Shown here piece after piece: positions 7,347 through 16,151 of a stretch of 64,000 bases of DNA. Origin of the DNA: Halpernia sp048269545 (lineage in GTDB: Bacteria; Bacteroidota; Bacteroidia; Flavobacteriales; Weeksellaceae). A program made the translations under genes and the position numbers. Each line of letters opens with the position of its first letter. The stretch's first letter is position 1. A model generated the notes under the pieces. It did no database searches, was not told the origin of the DNA, and was given only the letters and a program-made list of their open reading frames with translations. The stretch covers positions 558,001 to 622,000 of the forward strand of contig NZ_JBLXIJ010000001.1 in NCBI RefSeq assembly GCF_048269545.1. Reading direction: 5' to 3'.

Positions 7347-9410
7347 CTATTTACTCTTCTCAAAATACCCAATTCCACACATCAAAAACTTTTTAAAATC
7401 TTCTTTAGACATGTAGCCAGAAACCGGCGAGTTTATTACTTTTCCATCAGGTGTCACCAAAACGTAATGCGGCTGGGAATTGTTATTAAAATTAACTTGC
7501 TGAAACAAGCTCCATTTATCGCCAATTGTTTTCACTTTTTTCAATTGTCCATTTCCCATATCAATTTTAGTTTGCTCGTTTAAAGGCAATTCTTCTTTAT
7601 CGTCCACATAAAGTGACGCGAGAATCACATCGTTTTGCAAAATCGGTAAAACATCATCTTGCGACCACACGAATTCCTCCATTTTACGGCAGTTTTCGCA
7701 ACCATAACCGGTGAAATCAATCAAAACTGGTTTGTTCTCTTTTTTTGCTAATTCTATGGCTTTAAAATAATCGTGTTCGGGATGCATTCCTAAAATTCCG
7801 TCATTTTCGTCATGGAAATAACTTACATTTAAAGGTGGTAAAATCCCGCTTAACAATTGTAATTTTGGTCTTTCTGCAGGAATCAACCCTTGAAATAAAT
7901 AAATCACAAAAGCAATTCCTGCCACTCCAAAAAGTTTTCTGCCTAAAGAAATTTTTGGTTTTTTATCATCGTGAGGAAATCTTATAATTCCAAATAAATA
8001 AAGAACTAAACCAATTGTAATCAAAATCCAAATTGCTACAAAAAGTTCTCTTTTAAGCAAGAAAGTTTTGGTCACTAAATCTGCTTTTGATAAAAATTTC
8101 AAAGCCAAACCAAGTTCTATAAAACCTAACACCACTTTCACCGTATTCATCCAACCGCCAGATTTTGGCAAAGATTGCAACGCTTGTGGAAATAAAGCCA
8201 AAAGTCCGAAAATAATTGCCCAAGAAATTCCAAAACCAGCCAAAGCAAAAGTCAGCAACATCGGAATATTTGAAGATCCTGTAACTGCACTTCCAAGCAA
8301 ACTTCCTAAAATTGGACCTGTGCAAGAAAAGGAAACAATCACTAAAGTTAATGCCATAAAGAAAATCCCGATAATTCCACCTGCATCTTCTGCTTTTGAA
8401 GATTTATTCGCGATGGAACTTGGTAAAGTAATATCATAATAACCGAAGAAACTTCCAGCAAAAAATAGAAAAATAATAAAAAACACAATGTTTAAACCAA
8501 CACTTGTAGAAATTTGGTTGAACACATTTCCCGCAATTCCATCAATTATGTGAAACGGAACGCTTAATAAAACGAAAATTAAAAGAATAAAAAAGCCGTA
8601 AATAAACGCATCTCTTTTACCTTTCGCTTTGTCTTTCATTCCTTTTGTGAAGAAGGAAACTGTTAGTGGAATCATTGGAAAAACGCACGGCGTCAATAAA
8701 GCGACCAATCCGCCGATAAAACCCAAAAGTAAATACATCCAATAATTTTCAGAAGATTTTTCTTGAACCACACCGCAATCTGTGAGTGGATTTTTAAAAT
8801 CTAAAGTCGAAACTTTTATATTGTTTGGATCTGTAGTTGTTGGAGAAACCTCCGAAGTTTGCATTTTTGGTTCCATTGTAGAATCCAGCAAAGTTGATGT
8901 AACAACTGTATTTCCCGGTGAAACTTCCGGATTTTCTTTTGTATCTGCAATTGCAGAAGCGGCAATTTTTTTCTGAAATTCTAAAGTATTTGGAGCGAGA
9001 CAAACGCGGTCATTACAAGTTTGGTAGGTAATTTCTGCGGAAACATTTGCAGCTTTTTCAGGTTTTTTTAATTTAAATTTTTGTTTAAATAAAACTTGAT
9101 TTGAATAATACACGATTTGTGCGCCAAAAGCTTCGGAAAATTCATCGTGTTTTTTACCCACTTCTGTTACTTTTCCAATTAAATCTATTCCGTCTGGAGA
9201 AGATAATTTCATTTCAGTGGGAATCCCAGAATCTGGTGGTAAATCTTTAGAATAAATATGCCAATTTTTTTCAATTGAAGCCGTTAAAACTGCTTCATAT
9301 TGGTTGTTTCCTAAATCTTTTATGTCATATTTAAATTTTACCGGATCTTTTATTTGAGCCGAAAATAATTGTGAGAAGATGAGAATTATAAAGAGAAGAA
9401 ACTTTTTCAT
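7347..9410 (-). CDS. dsbD: Thiol:disulfide interchange protein DsbD
   Basis: DsbD carries electrons from cytoplasmic thioredoxin across the inner membrane to periplasmic thiol-reducing proteins. The 687-residue protein has a signal peptide (cleavage after FSA), an N-terminal Ig-like domain with a cysteine pair in TCNDRVCLAP, a long linker, and a multi-pass membrane domain whose redox cysteines appear in TPCVFPMIP and SFSCTGPILG. The C-terminal thioredoxin-like domain has the active site GYGCENCRKME. All three redox modules are therefore intact. It may serve cytochrome c maturation for the cbb3 oxidase encoded later in the window, which is inference. A TATATTTG -7 element lies just upstream. 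Confidence 0.93.
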   Translation of the reverse strand: MKKFLLFIILIFSQLFSAQIKDPVKFKYDIKDLGNNQYEAVLTASIEKNWHIYSKDLPPDSGIPTEMKLSSPDGIDLIGKVTEVGKKHDEFSEAFGAQIVYYSNQVLFKQKFKLKKPEKAANVSAEITYQTCNDRVCLAPNTLEFQKKIAASAIADTKENPEVSPGNTVVTSTLLDSTMEPKMQTSEVSPTTTDPNNIKVSTLDFKNPLTDCGVVQEKSSENYWMYLLLGFIGGLVALLTPCVFPMIPLTVSFFTKGMKDKAKGKRDAFIYGFFILLIFVLLSVPFHIIDGIAGNVFNQISTSVGLNIVFFIIFLFFAGSFFGYYDITLPSSIANKSSKAEDAGGIIGIFFMALTLVIVSFSCTGPILGSLLGSAVTGSSNIPMLLTFALAGFGISWAIIFGLLALFPQALQSLPKSGGWMNTVKVVLGFIELGLALKFLSKADLVTKTFLLKRELFVAIWILITIGLVLYLFGIIRFPHDDKKPKISLGRKLFGVAGIAFVIYLFQGLIPAERPKLQLLSGILPPLNVSYFHDENDGILGMHPEHDYFKAIELAKKENKPVLIDFTGYGCENCRKMEEFVWSQDDVLPILQNDVILASLYVDDKEELPLNEQTKIDMGNGQLKKVKTIGDKWSLFQQVNFNNNSQPHYVLVTPDGKVINSPVSGYMSKEDFKKFLMCGIGYFEKSK

Positions 9411-9432
9411 TTTTATTTTTTATAATGACTTG

Positions 9433-9440
9433 CAAATATA
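9433..9440 (-). promoter_or_regulatory. -7 element of dsbD
   Basis: On the minus strand TATATTTG matches the Bacteroidota -7 box, 22 bases upstream of the dsbD ATG. No TTTG is found at the expected -33 spacing. Confidence 0.45.
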
Positions 9441-9501
9441 TTTAAAGCAAATTAAAATAGCTTAGTTTTTAAACAATAGAAGCAATTGATAGAACAAATA
9501 T

Positions 9502-10776
9502 TTAAAGATAAATAGATAAATTTTTATTTTCTGCAAAGAATTCCCCATTTTGTCGGAACGGAATAACGCCAAGAATTTGGTCTTCAGAATCCGCCAAAAC
9601 TAATACTAATTCATCAGAATCAGAAAGTTTTAAATCTCGTATAAATTTTTTGACTTTCTTTTTTCCTTTCATTCCAATTGGATTAAAAATATCTTCAGAT
9701 TTTGGTTGACGCAATTTTAATGGCCAATTTATTTTATCTGAGTTTATTTCCCAAACTTTTCCAATTTCTTTATAATCTACGCAGAAATCTTTGATGTGGA
9801 TTTCGTCGTTTTTTTTAATGCTAATTGGCTTAAAATCAATTACTTTTTCGTCTAAATCTTTAATAATTAATTGAGTGGAATTTACTTTTAGTTGATGCGT
9901 ATTAGAAAAGAATCGGCTACCATTTTCTGCAGAGAAAATTTTTGAGATTTCATGTGGTTCCTTAAAACCATATTTTTTTAGCAGTTTAAATTTTATAAAA
10001 TTGGATTCTATTTTTAATTTTGCTTTATTAAAAACTATTTTTGAATTAATTTCATCACATAAAGTTTTGCGTTTTTTTTCAATTTCTTTACTAATGAAAT
10101 TTTCAGATTCTTCAAGAAACGTTAAAGTTTTGCTAAAGTTTTCTAAAAATTGCGAGTTTGTTTTCAGTAATTGGGGTGTAATTACATTTCTAATAAAATT
10201 GCGTAAATAATCTGATTTTTGATTGCTTTTATCTTCTCGAAATTCTAATTTATTTTCTGCAGCAAATCGATAAATATCTTCTTTGCTAAATTTTAAAAGC
10301 GGACGAAAGATCTGGTTGCTATTTTTCGGAATTCCACTTAAACCTTTTAAACCAGAAGCGCGAGAAAGATTAATAATGAAAGTCTCCAATTCATCATTTA
10401 AATGATGTGCAGTCGCTAAATAATCTAAATTTTCCTCTAATTTAATTTTTTCAAAAAAGGAATACCTTAAATTTCTTGCCCAAAGTTGAATGGAATTTTC
10501 TGGCTTTTTATCCTGTTCTGAAACATTATATAAATGGAATTTAATATTGTTTTTTTTGCAAAAATCTTCTACTACTTTTTCATCCAAATTCGATTCTTCA
10601 CCACGAAGTTTATAATTAATATGTGCAATTTGAAAATTTATTTCTAAATTTTTAAACAAATGCGCTAAAACCATAGAATCTGAACCGCCACTTACAGCCA
10701 AAAGAAATTTCATTTCTTTATAATTTGGCATTAAAGTTGAAACTTGGTTTTGGAAGTTCTGTTTATTAAGATACAT
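9502..10776 (-). CDS. tilS: tRNA(Ile)-lysidine synthetase
   Basis: TilS attaches lysine to cytidine 34 of the CAU-anticodon tRNA-Ile so that it reads AUA codons as isoleucine; the enzyme is essential in most bacteria. The 424-residue protein has the PP-loop ATP-binding motif VSGGSDS (SGGSDS at residues 29-34), the conserved ATAHHLNDELET segment, LSGIP and a C-terminal TilS domain containing the LKLRQPKSEDIFNP segment. The start ATG at 10776 lies only 4 bases downstream of a TATCTTTG sequence (10788-10781), so the mRNA might have almost no leader. It stands alone on its strand. Confidence 0.92.
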   Translation of the reverse strand: MYLNKQNFQNQVSTLMPNYKEMKFLLAVSGGSDSMVLAHLFKNLEINFQIAHINYKLRGEESNLDEKVVEDFCKKNNIKFHLYNVSEQDKKPENSIQLWARNLRYSFFEKIKLEENLDYLATAHHLNDELETFIINLSRASGLKGLSGIPKNSNQIFRPLLKFSKEDIYRFAAENKLEFREDKSNQKSDYLRNFIRNVITPQLLKTNSQFLENFSKTLTFLEESENFISKEIEKKRKTLCDEINSKIVFNKAKLKIESNFIKFKLLKKYGFKEPHEISKIFSAENGSRFFSNTHQLKVNSTQLIIKDLDEKVIDFKPISIKKNDEIHIKDFCVDYKEIGKVWEINSDKINWPLKLRQPKSEDIFNPIGMKGKKKVKKFIRDLKLSDSDELVLVLADSEDQILGVIPFRQNGEFFAENKNLSIYL

Positions 10777-10901
10777 TTAACAAAGATAATTCTTCTTTGT
10801 AAAATGATTTCGTAAATTTGAATTTAATAATTCCGCACTCAAAATTGTTTTGCGGTTTTTTATAATTAAACAAACAAATTAAATTACTAAAATAAATTTT
10901 T

Positions 10902-11738
10902 ATGAAGATTTTAAAATTTCTCGGAATCGGATTGATCGCGATTTCGCTTACTTCTTGTGTAAGTAAAAAACAATTTGAAGCTTTAAACATTAATTATAAA
11001 CAATGTTTAGATGGCGCCGCAGCAAATCAAAGAACAATTCAGGATCTGCAAAATGCAAACTCTGGGCTTACAAGTGAAAACAAATTATTGAAAGATCAAA
11101 ATAATTCTTTAAAATCTTCTTTAGATGCTTGTTTAGCAAACACGGGAAAAGGTTCTGCAAATATTGATAAATTGATTGGTGAAATTAATTCCTCAAACGC
11201 TTACATCAAACGCTTGATTTCTACCAATGCTAAAAATGATAGTTTAAATTTAGCATTATCTAATAAATTAAAACGTTCGTTAGACAATATTGCAGATAGC
11301 GATGTACAAGTAAAAGTTTTGAAAGGTGTGGTTATGATTTCCTTATCTGATAAAATGCTTTATAAAACAGGTAGTTTTGATGTACAACCTGCTGCGCAAG
11401 AAGTTTTAGGAAAAGTGGCGAAAGTAATTAATGATTATGATAAATATTCAGTTTTAATACAAGGAAATACTGATAATGTTCCATTGAATAGTAATTCTGT
11501 ACCGAAAGATAATTGGGATTTAAGTGCGTTAAGAGCAACTTCTGTTGCGAGAATTTTGCAAAATCAATTCGGAGTTGATCCCGCAAGAATTACAGCCGGA
11601 GGAAATTCTGAATATCAACCAAAAACTACAAATATGTCAGTTTCTGGTAGAGCAGAAAACAGAAGAACGGAAATTATTATTATGCCGAAATTGGATGAGT
11701 TTATGAAATTAATGGACATTGCACCAACCAAAAAATAA
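10902..11738 (+). CDS. OmpA-family lipoprotein
   Basis: A 278-residue lipoprotein (signal MKILKFLGIGLIAISLTSC, lipobox Cys19) with a coiled-coil stretch of about residues 30-85 rich in Gln, Asn and Leu, then an OmpA/MotB C-terminal domain. That domain shows ILIQGNTDNVPL-like geometry (VLIQGNTDNVPLN) and the peptidoglycan-binding signature SALRATSVARIL...GGNSEYQP...GRAENRRTEI. The protein probably tethers the outer membrane to the cell wall non-covalently. Some databases label such proteins flagellar motor MotB, but nothing here suggests motility. A TAAATTTG sequence lies at 10813-10820, 81 bases upstream. Confidence 0.88.
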   Translation: MKILKFLGIGLIAISLTSCVSKKQFEALNINYKQCLDGAAANQRTIQDLQNANSGLTSENKLLKDQNNSLKSSLDACLANTGKGSANIDKLIGEINSSNAYIKRLISTNAKNDSLNLALSNKLKRSLDNIADSDVQVKVLKGVVMISLSDKMLYKTGSFDVQPAAQEVLGKVAKVINDYDKYSVLIQGNTDNVPLNSNSVPKDNWDLSALRATSVARILQNQFGVDPARITAGGNSEYQPKTTNMSVSGRAENRRTEIIIMPKLDEFMKLMDIAPTKK

Positions 11739-11760
11739 ACTTTTCTTTATTCTATAACAA

Positions 11761-11797
11761 TTCCCGAAAATTGATTTTTCGGGAATTTTTATTTTAA
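11761..11797. terminator. Bidirectional hairpin terminator
   Basis: ATTCCCGAAAA (11761-11771) pairs with TTTTCGGGAAT (11777-11787), followed by TTTTATTTT. It ends the OmpA-like gene on the plus strand. The toxin remnant on the minus strand ends at 11789, so the same hairpin may serve it. Confidence 0.75.
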
Positions 11798-12101
11798 TTT
11801 TTTGATTTTCATTGGGTTTTGTCTTGTATCAAAAACATTTACAATTTCTATTCTGTTTTTCTTTTCGTTTTGCCAATATATTATTTTATAATTCTTATAA
11901 ATAAGATATCTGAAATCTTTTTTATTATTAATCAGCAATTCTTCTTTTTCTCCTTTTAAAGGGAAATGCTCCAAAATTTCAACGGAATTAAAAATACCTT
12001 TTATCAATTTATCTGCAACATTAAAACTTACTTTTTAAATGGTAATAGTCAAAAATTTCATCTGTTTTTTTGATTGCAAAATTAGACCAAATAACTTTCA
12101 T
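11789..12101 (-). pseudogene. RelE/ParE-family toxin, frameshifted
   Basis: The ATG at 12101 overlaps the antitoxin stop as ATGA, and the frame reads MKVIWSNFAIKKTDEIFDYYHLK before ending at a stop about 27 codons in. The remaining 72 residues, containing HFPLKGEKEELL, FRYLIYKNYKIIYW and VNVFDTRQNP, continue in the next frame to 11789. Removing one A from the A5 run just after TACCATTT on the minus strand joins the halves as YYHLKVSFNVADKL and gives 103 residues. That is the normal ParE length and matches the usual V-S-x-N-V-A helix of the family. These toxins inhibit gyrase or cleave mRNA. As written the toxin is probably inactive unless the indel is a sequencing error. Confidence 0.75.
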
Positions 12102-12331
12102 ACTTTGTTCTTGTATCTTTCAACAACTTCTGAATGTTCCATAAATCTGCCTTCTTCAATATCACTCAAAGATTCACCAATTTCCGCGTAAAATTGTTCC
12201 AAGCTCATTGGACTTATTTCGTCAACTTTGAGAAAACTTTTTAAAGTTTTTTTCAATTTAGATATGATTTCGATATCCTGAATTTTAAAAATCTCTTTCG
12301 TTAATTCTATTTTTTCTGCGTTGATATCCAT
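12098..12331 (-). CDS. Antitoxin partner of the ParE-type toxin
   Basis: A 77-residue acidic, helical protein (MDINAEKIELTKEIFKIQD...ISPMSLEQFYAEIGESL...). Position, size and the 4-base ATGA overlap with the downstream toxin frame identify it as the antitoxin of a type II pair. The C-terminal part, with SLEQFYAEIGESLSDIEEGR and the HSEVVERYKN tail, fits small Bacteroidota antitoxins found upstream of RelE/ParE toxins. It is intact although the toxin is frameshifted. A TATCTTTG box lies 20 bases upstream, so it likely has its own promoter, possibly autoregulated. Confidence 0.75.
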   Translation of the reverse strand: MDINAEKIELTKEIFKIQDIEIISKLKKTLKSFLKVDEISPMSLEQFYAEIGESLSDIEEGRFMEHSEVVERYKNKV

Positions 12332-12350
12332 TTTTAAAATTTTTATACTT

Positions 12351-12358
12351 CAAAGATA
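12351..12358 (-). promoter_or_regulatory. -7 element of the toxin-antitoxin operon
   Basis: Minus-strand TATCTTTG matches the Bacteroidota -7 consensus, 19 bases before the antitoxin ATG. No -33 motif at standard spacing. Confidence 0.5.
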
Positions 12359-12382
12359 GAAAAAACACTCAACAAAATTTAG

Positions 12383-12390
12383 TATTTTTG
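12383..12390 (+). promoter_or_regulatory. -7 element of the O-methyltransferase gene
   Basis: TATTTTTG matches TAnnTTTG, 14 bases before the ATG at 12405, implying a very short leader. Confidence 0.45.
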
Positions 12391-12404
12391 AGCAAACAAA
12401 ATCA

Positions 12405-13052
12405 ATGAGTTTTTTTGAAGAATTATCACCAGAAATGGATCGTTATTTAGAATTTCACGCTTCCGAAGAGCCAGAAATTTTAAAAAAATTGCGTCGAGAA
12501 ACTTACCAAAAAACTACGCAACCGCACATGATTTCTGGTTATCAACAAGGAAGATTATTGAGTATTGTTTCTAAATTAATTTCGCCAAATAATATTTTAG
12601 AGATTGGAACTTTCACAGGTTACGCCACGCTTTCTTTAGCAGAAGGTTTAGCAGAAAATGGAACCATTTATACGATTGACAAAAACGAAGAATTGGCTTA
12701 TTTGCCAGAGAAATATTTTAAAGAAAGTGAATTTTCTTCAAAAATAAATTTTATTAAAGGAAGTGCTTTGGAAGAAATTTCGAAGTTAAATGTAGAATGG
12801 GACTTGGTTTTTATTGATGCCGATAAACATAACTATATCAATTATTTAAATTTAATTAAACCAAAAATGAAAAGCGGCGCAGTTCTTTTAATAGATAATG
12901 TTTTGTGGTACGGAAAAGTTTTGGAAGAAAATCCCACGCAAGAATCTACAAAAATCATTAAAGAATTGAACGAATTAATTGCGCAAGACACAGATTTTGA
13001 AAATCTTATTTTACCTTTACGCGACGGTATTCAACTTGCAAGAAAAAAATAA
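12405..13052 (+). CDS. Class I SAM-dependent O-methyltransferase
   Basis: A 215-residue member of the catechol/caffeoyl-CoA-type O-methyltransferase family (Methyltransf_3). Motifs are the SAM loop ILEIGTFTGYATLSLAEGL (about residues 64-82), the acidic IDKNEE, the metal-binding WDLVFIDADKHNY and the second metal site LIDNVLWYGKV. Such enzymes transfer methyl groups to hydroxyls using a divalent cation. The natural substrate is unknown. It is followed after only 3 bases by the NlpC/P60 gene, then by a DUF1648 gene and waaA, all on the plus strand. Confidence 0.88.
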   Translation: MSFFEELSPEMDRYLEFHASEEPEILKKLRRETYQKTTQPHMISGYQQGRLLSIVSKLISPNNILEIGTFTGYATLSLAEGLAENGTIYTIDKNEELAYLPEKYFKESEFSSKINFIKGSALEEISKLNVEWDLVFIDADKHNYINYLNLIKPKMKSGAVLLIDNVLWYGKVLEENPTQESTKIIKELNELIAQDTDFENLILPLRDGIQLARKK

Positions 13053-13055
13053 TTT

Positions 13056-13772
13056 ATGAATAAAGCTATTTGTTGCGTTTCAGTAGCGCCAATTCGTGCA
13101 GAGTCTTCTGATAAAGCGGAAATTGTAACTCAACTTTTATTTGGCGAAAGTGTTGCAGTTTTAGAAGTGAAATCTAACTGGACAAAAATTAAAATGGATT
13201 TTGACGGTTATGAAGGTTGGATGGATACAAAACAAATTTCAGAAATTTCTGTTGCCGATTTACAAAATAGAAAAGTAAATTTAATTACAGAAAATTTTCA
13301 ATCCCATATTTCTGATGAAGGGAAAATCCTTTTATCTATCGGCTCTGAAGTTAGTTTTGAAACTATTTCTACAAAGAAAAGTGAAGATTTAAGAACCAAT
13401 ATTATAACAACCGCAAAAGAATTTTTAAACGTGCCCTATTTATGGGGCGGGAAAAGTTTTTTTGGAATTGACTGCAGCGGATTTACGCAGTTGGTTTATA
13501 AAGTGAATGGTAAAAAAATTCCGCGAGATACTTATCAACAAGGAGAATTAGGAAAAGTTTTAGATTTTGTGGAAGAAAGTGAAGCCGGAGATTTGGCGTT
13601 TTTTGAAAATTCTGAGGGAAGAATTATTCATGTTGGAATTATGCTAAATTCACATCAAATTATTCACGCACACGGAAAAGTGAGAATTGATGAGCTGGAT
13701 TCTACAGGAATTTTTAACAAAGAAAAAAATACGCACACTCACAAATTGCGGTTTGTGAAGAATATGTTGTAA
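13056..13772 (+). CDS. NlpC/P60 cysteine peptidase with SH3-like N-terminus
   Basis: A 238-residue C40-family peptidase. The N-terminal half (about 1-100) is SH3-like, with VAPIRAESSDKAEIVTQLLFGE and GYEGWMD. The C-terminal NlpC/P60 domain has WGGKSFFGIDCSGF with the nucleophile Cys, then HVGIML and IIHAHG carrying the catalytic and third polar histidines. Enzymes of this type cut gamma-D-Glu-diaminopimelate bonds in peptidoglycan stem peptides. No signal peptide is visible, so it probably recycles muropeptides in the cytoplasm. It is tightly packed in an operon (3 bases before, TAATG overlap after). Confidence 0.88.
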   Translation: MNKAICCVSVAPIRAESSDKAEIVTQLLFGESVAVLEVKSNWTKIKMDFDGYEGWMDTKQISEISVADLQNRKVNLITENFQSHISDEGKILLSIGSEVSFETISTKKSEDLRTNIITTAKEFLNVPYLWGGKSFFGIDCSGFTQLVYKVNGKKIPRDTYQQGELGKVLDFVEESEAGDLAFFENSEGRIIHVGIMLNSHQIIHAHGKVRIDELDSTGIFNKEKNTHTHKLRFVKNML

Positions 13773-14236
13773 TGAATTATATTTATAATTTTCTGGATGG
13801 ATTTAATTATGCTTTGGCGGCAATTCTGTGGGTTTACACTATTTTAAAATACAGTAATTTGCCAAAAATAATCCCTATTCATTTTGGTCTTGATGGAAAG
13901 CCAGATAACTTCGGAAATAAAGTTTGGTTTTTTTTGCTTCCAATTGTTGCTACCGGAATTTTTATTCTTATTTACAGTACAGATAAGGATTTTAAAAATG
14001 TTAATTTCCCATTTGCTTTAACAGCGGAGAATAGAGACACTCAAATTTTTATTTTCCAACTATTATCAAAACTATTATTATTGTTAATTCTACTGCTCTT
14101 CTTAGATCTTCAAAAAGGAATTGTTAAGTTTTCACTCTCTTCAAGCCCAGATTTTAAGATAAATCCTTTAAAATATATTTCTGCAATTTTTATATTAATT
14201 GCGCTTGCAGTTTTATCGGCTTATATTTACAAATAA
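13772..14236 (+). CDS. DUF1648 membrane protein
   Basis: A 154-residue integral membrane protein with about four hydrophobic segments. The conserved DUF1648 motif is present as LPKIIPIHFGLDGKPDNFGNK (residues 30-50), the segment also found in SdpI-type immunity proteins. The remainder is hydrophobic, with a C-terminal segment YISAIFILIALAVLSAYIYK. The start codon overlaps the upstream stop as TAATG, so translation is likely coupled. Function is not known; a link to SdpI-like immunity is not supported, since no toxin gene is near. Confidence 0.75.
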   Translation: MNYIYNFLDGFNYALAAILWVYTILKYSNLPKIIPIHFGLDGKPDNFGNKVWFFLLPIVATGIFILIYSTDKDFKNVNFPFALTAENRDTQIFIFQLLSKLLLLLILLLFLDLQKGIVKFSLSSSPDFKINPLKYISAIFILIALAVLSAYIYK

Positions 14237-14281
14237 ATCATAAAATTTAGCAAAGTTTTTTGCAATACTCTTTTAAAAACA

Positions 14282-15547
14282 ATGAAATTTCTCTACCAAA
14301 TATTCATACATCTTTTAATTTTCGGAATGAGAATCGCGGCGGTTTTCAATTATAAAATAAAAAAAGGTTTAGCGGGAAGACGACAAAGTTGTGAAATTGT
14401 AGAAAAAACTTTCAAAAAAACCGACGAAATAATTTGGATGCACGCCGCAAGTTTGGGAGAATATGAACAAGGTTTGCCTGTTTTAGAACTTTTAAAGAAA
14501 GAATTTCCAGATTGTAAAATATTAATATCATTTTTCTCTCCAAGTGGTTATGAAAATGTTATTAATAAAGAAAATATTGCAGATGCCATTGTTTATCTTC
14601 CATTTGATAAGAAAAAATGGATAATAGAATTTACTTCCTATTTTAAAACAAAAATATTTTTTACCGTAAAATACGATTATTGGTACAATTTGCTAGAAGA
14701 ATTAAAAAACCAAGGCGCAAAAACTTACGTTATTTCTGCGCTTTTTTATGAAACCCAAGTTTTCTTTAAACCTTACGGAAAATGGTTTGCCCAAGAATTA
14801 AGGAGAAATATTAATTATTTTTTCCACCAAACTTATCATTCTACAGCTTTGGCGAAAAGTATTGGTTTAGAAAATTCTGTAACAACTGGCGATACAAGAT
14901 TTGACAGAGTAAAAGAAATTGCAAATCGGGATAATTCTGTAGAATTTATTGAAGAATTTAAAGACAAGCAGAAACTCTTAGTTTTTGGAAGTTCTTGGGA
15001 AAAGGAAGAAAAAATTGTGGAAATTATTTCAAATAAATTACAGGAAATTAAAATAATTATTGCGCCGCACGATTTAAAAAGAATCCCAGAATTAAAAAAG
15101 ACTTTTCCAAATGCGGTTTTGTATAGTGCGCTAAAAAAATCTCAAGTCTTAAATCTCAAATCTCAAATTATAATTATTGATTCCATCGGTTTGCTTTCAA
15201 AAATTTATAGTTATGCAGATTTAGCTTTTGTTGGCGGCGGTTTTCACGGCGCTGGTTTGCATAATATTTTAGAAGCTGCCACTTTTGGAATTCCAGTTTT
15301 GTTTGGAAATCAATATCGAAAAAATCCAGAAGCCGATAATTTAATTAAAAATAACGGAGCAAAATCTTTTAATAACGAATATGATGCGACAGAATTTATT
15401 TTAAAAATTTTAAATAAAGATTCTACTGAAACTTTAAATAAAATGGGCGAAAATGCTAAAGAATTTATTTATTCTCAACCGAACGCAACGCATTTAATCG
15501 TAGAGAAAATAAAAGAAAACTCTACTTTAGAAAACCCTGTAGTTTAA
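14282..15547 (+). CDS. waaA: 3-deoxy-D-manno-octulosonic acid transferase
   Basis: WaaA (KdtA) adds Kdo from CMP-Kdo to lipid IVA at the inner membrane, an essential step in lipopolysaccharide assembly. The 421-residue protein starts with a membrane anchor (FLYQIFIHLLIFGMRIAAVF), then KKGLAGRRQS, the donor-domain motif WMHAASLGEYEQG and, further on, VTGDTRFDRV-like TTGDTRFDRV. The C-terminal domain has IIDSIGLLSKIYSYADLAFVGGGFHGAGLHNILEAATFG, the CMP-sugar site. A short repetitive insertion of about ten residues (SQVLNLKSQ region) sits just before IIIIDSIG. The gene converges with and overlaps the next gene by 26 bases. Confidence 0.92.
   Translation: MKFLYQIFIHLLIFGMRIAAVFNYKIKKGLAGRRQSCEIVEKTFKKTDEIIWMHAASLGEYEQGLPVLELLKKEFPDCKILISFFSPSGYENVINKENIADAIVYLPFDKKKWIIEFTSYFKTKIFFTVKYDYWYNLLEELKNQGAKTYVISALFYETQVFFKPYGKWFAQELRRNINYFFHQTYHSTALAKSIGLENSVTTGDTRFDRVKEIANRDNSVEFIEEFKDKQKLLVFGSSWEKEEKIVEIISNKLQEIKIIIAPHDLKRIPELKKTFPNAVLYSALKKSQVLNLKSQIIIIDSIGLLSKIYSYADLAFVGGGFHGAGLHNILEAATFGIPVLFGNQYRKNPEADNLIKNNGAKSFNNEYDATEFILKILNKDSTETLNKMGENAKEFIYSQPNATHLIVEKIKENSTLENPVV
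15141..15169 (+). repeat. In-frame tandem repeat insertion in waaA
   Basis: CTCAAGTCTTAAATCTCAAA continues with another TCTCAAATT: tandem copies of TCTCAAAT/TCTTAAAT. It encodes SQVLNLKSQ between a surface segment and the conserved IIIIDSIG strand. The motif resembles short dispersed repeats common in Bacteroidota intergenic DNA (from memory). Confidence 0.5.
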
Positions 15548-16151
15548 GATCTTTCACAATTTCCGCAATATTCTTTGGGATTTTCTCTGTTTTAAAATAG
15601 CTAAAATTTAAATCATTATTGATGCACAAATTCTGCATTTTTTGGTTATCTAAAATTTCATTCAAAATATCTTTTAAAATTTCATCAATTTCCATAAAAT
15701 AATCTTCATCTAATTTTAAAGTTAAAATTAAAGAACGAAAAATTTTATTAATTAAATAGAGATATAGCTTGTAAGTTTGCTCAAAACTTTGATAGGAAAA
15801 CTTTTTCTTGTAAAGTATTAGAATTGATTTTACCAAAAATAAATTCAAATAAACTTCACCAAATTTATCACTTGTTACTTTTACGTGCAATGTAATTTCA
15901 CCACTTAATTTTCTGATTAAAACTAAAAAATATTTCGGATTTGTAATATTTTTTGAGAAATAGCTTATTTTTTCTAAAAGTAAATCTTCAATTTCTTGCC
16001 GTTTTTCGTCAACTGTTTTGGTTTCAATGAGTTCAAAATAAAGTTTTTGGGAGAGAATTTTATCTTTTTTTAAAAGACGGAAAATCAATTTGTCTTTTTC
16101 TTTTGGCGTGAAATTGCTCAAAGCTTCTTTAAATTCTTTAGAATATTCCAT
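15522..16151 (-). CDS. Hypothetical protein in a glycosyltransferase operon
   Basis: A 209-residue, Lys- and Leu-rich, apparently all-helical cytoplasmic protein (MEYSKEFKEALSNFTPKEKD...). The frame extends upstream to 16214, but the ATG at 16151 overlaps the glycosyltransferase stop as TAATG, so that start is preferred. A motif KLIFRLLKKDKILSQKLYFELIE and a repeated pattern of charged helices are visible, with no signal peptide and no recognisable catalytic residues. I do not recognise the family. Translational coupling suggests a function linked to the glycosyltransferase. Confidence 0.7.
   Translation of the reverse strand: MEYSKEFKEALSNFTPKEKDKLIFRLLKKDKILSQKLYFELIETKTVDEKRQEIEDLLLEKISYFSKNITNPKYFLVLIRKLSGEITLHVKVTSDKFGEVYLNLFLVKSILILYKKKFSYQSFEQTYKLYLYLINKIFRSLILTLKLDEDYFMEIDEILKDILNEILDNQKMQNLCINNDLNFSYFKTEKIPKNIAEIVKDLKLQGFLK

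Noticed and set aside
8068..8439. Plus-strand open frame inside dsbD
   Set aside because: Antisense of the DsbD membrane domain, with composition that follows from the opposite strand.
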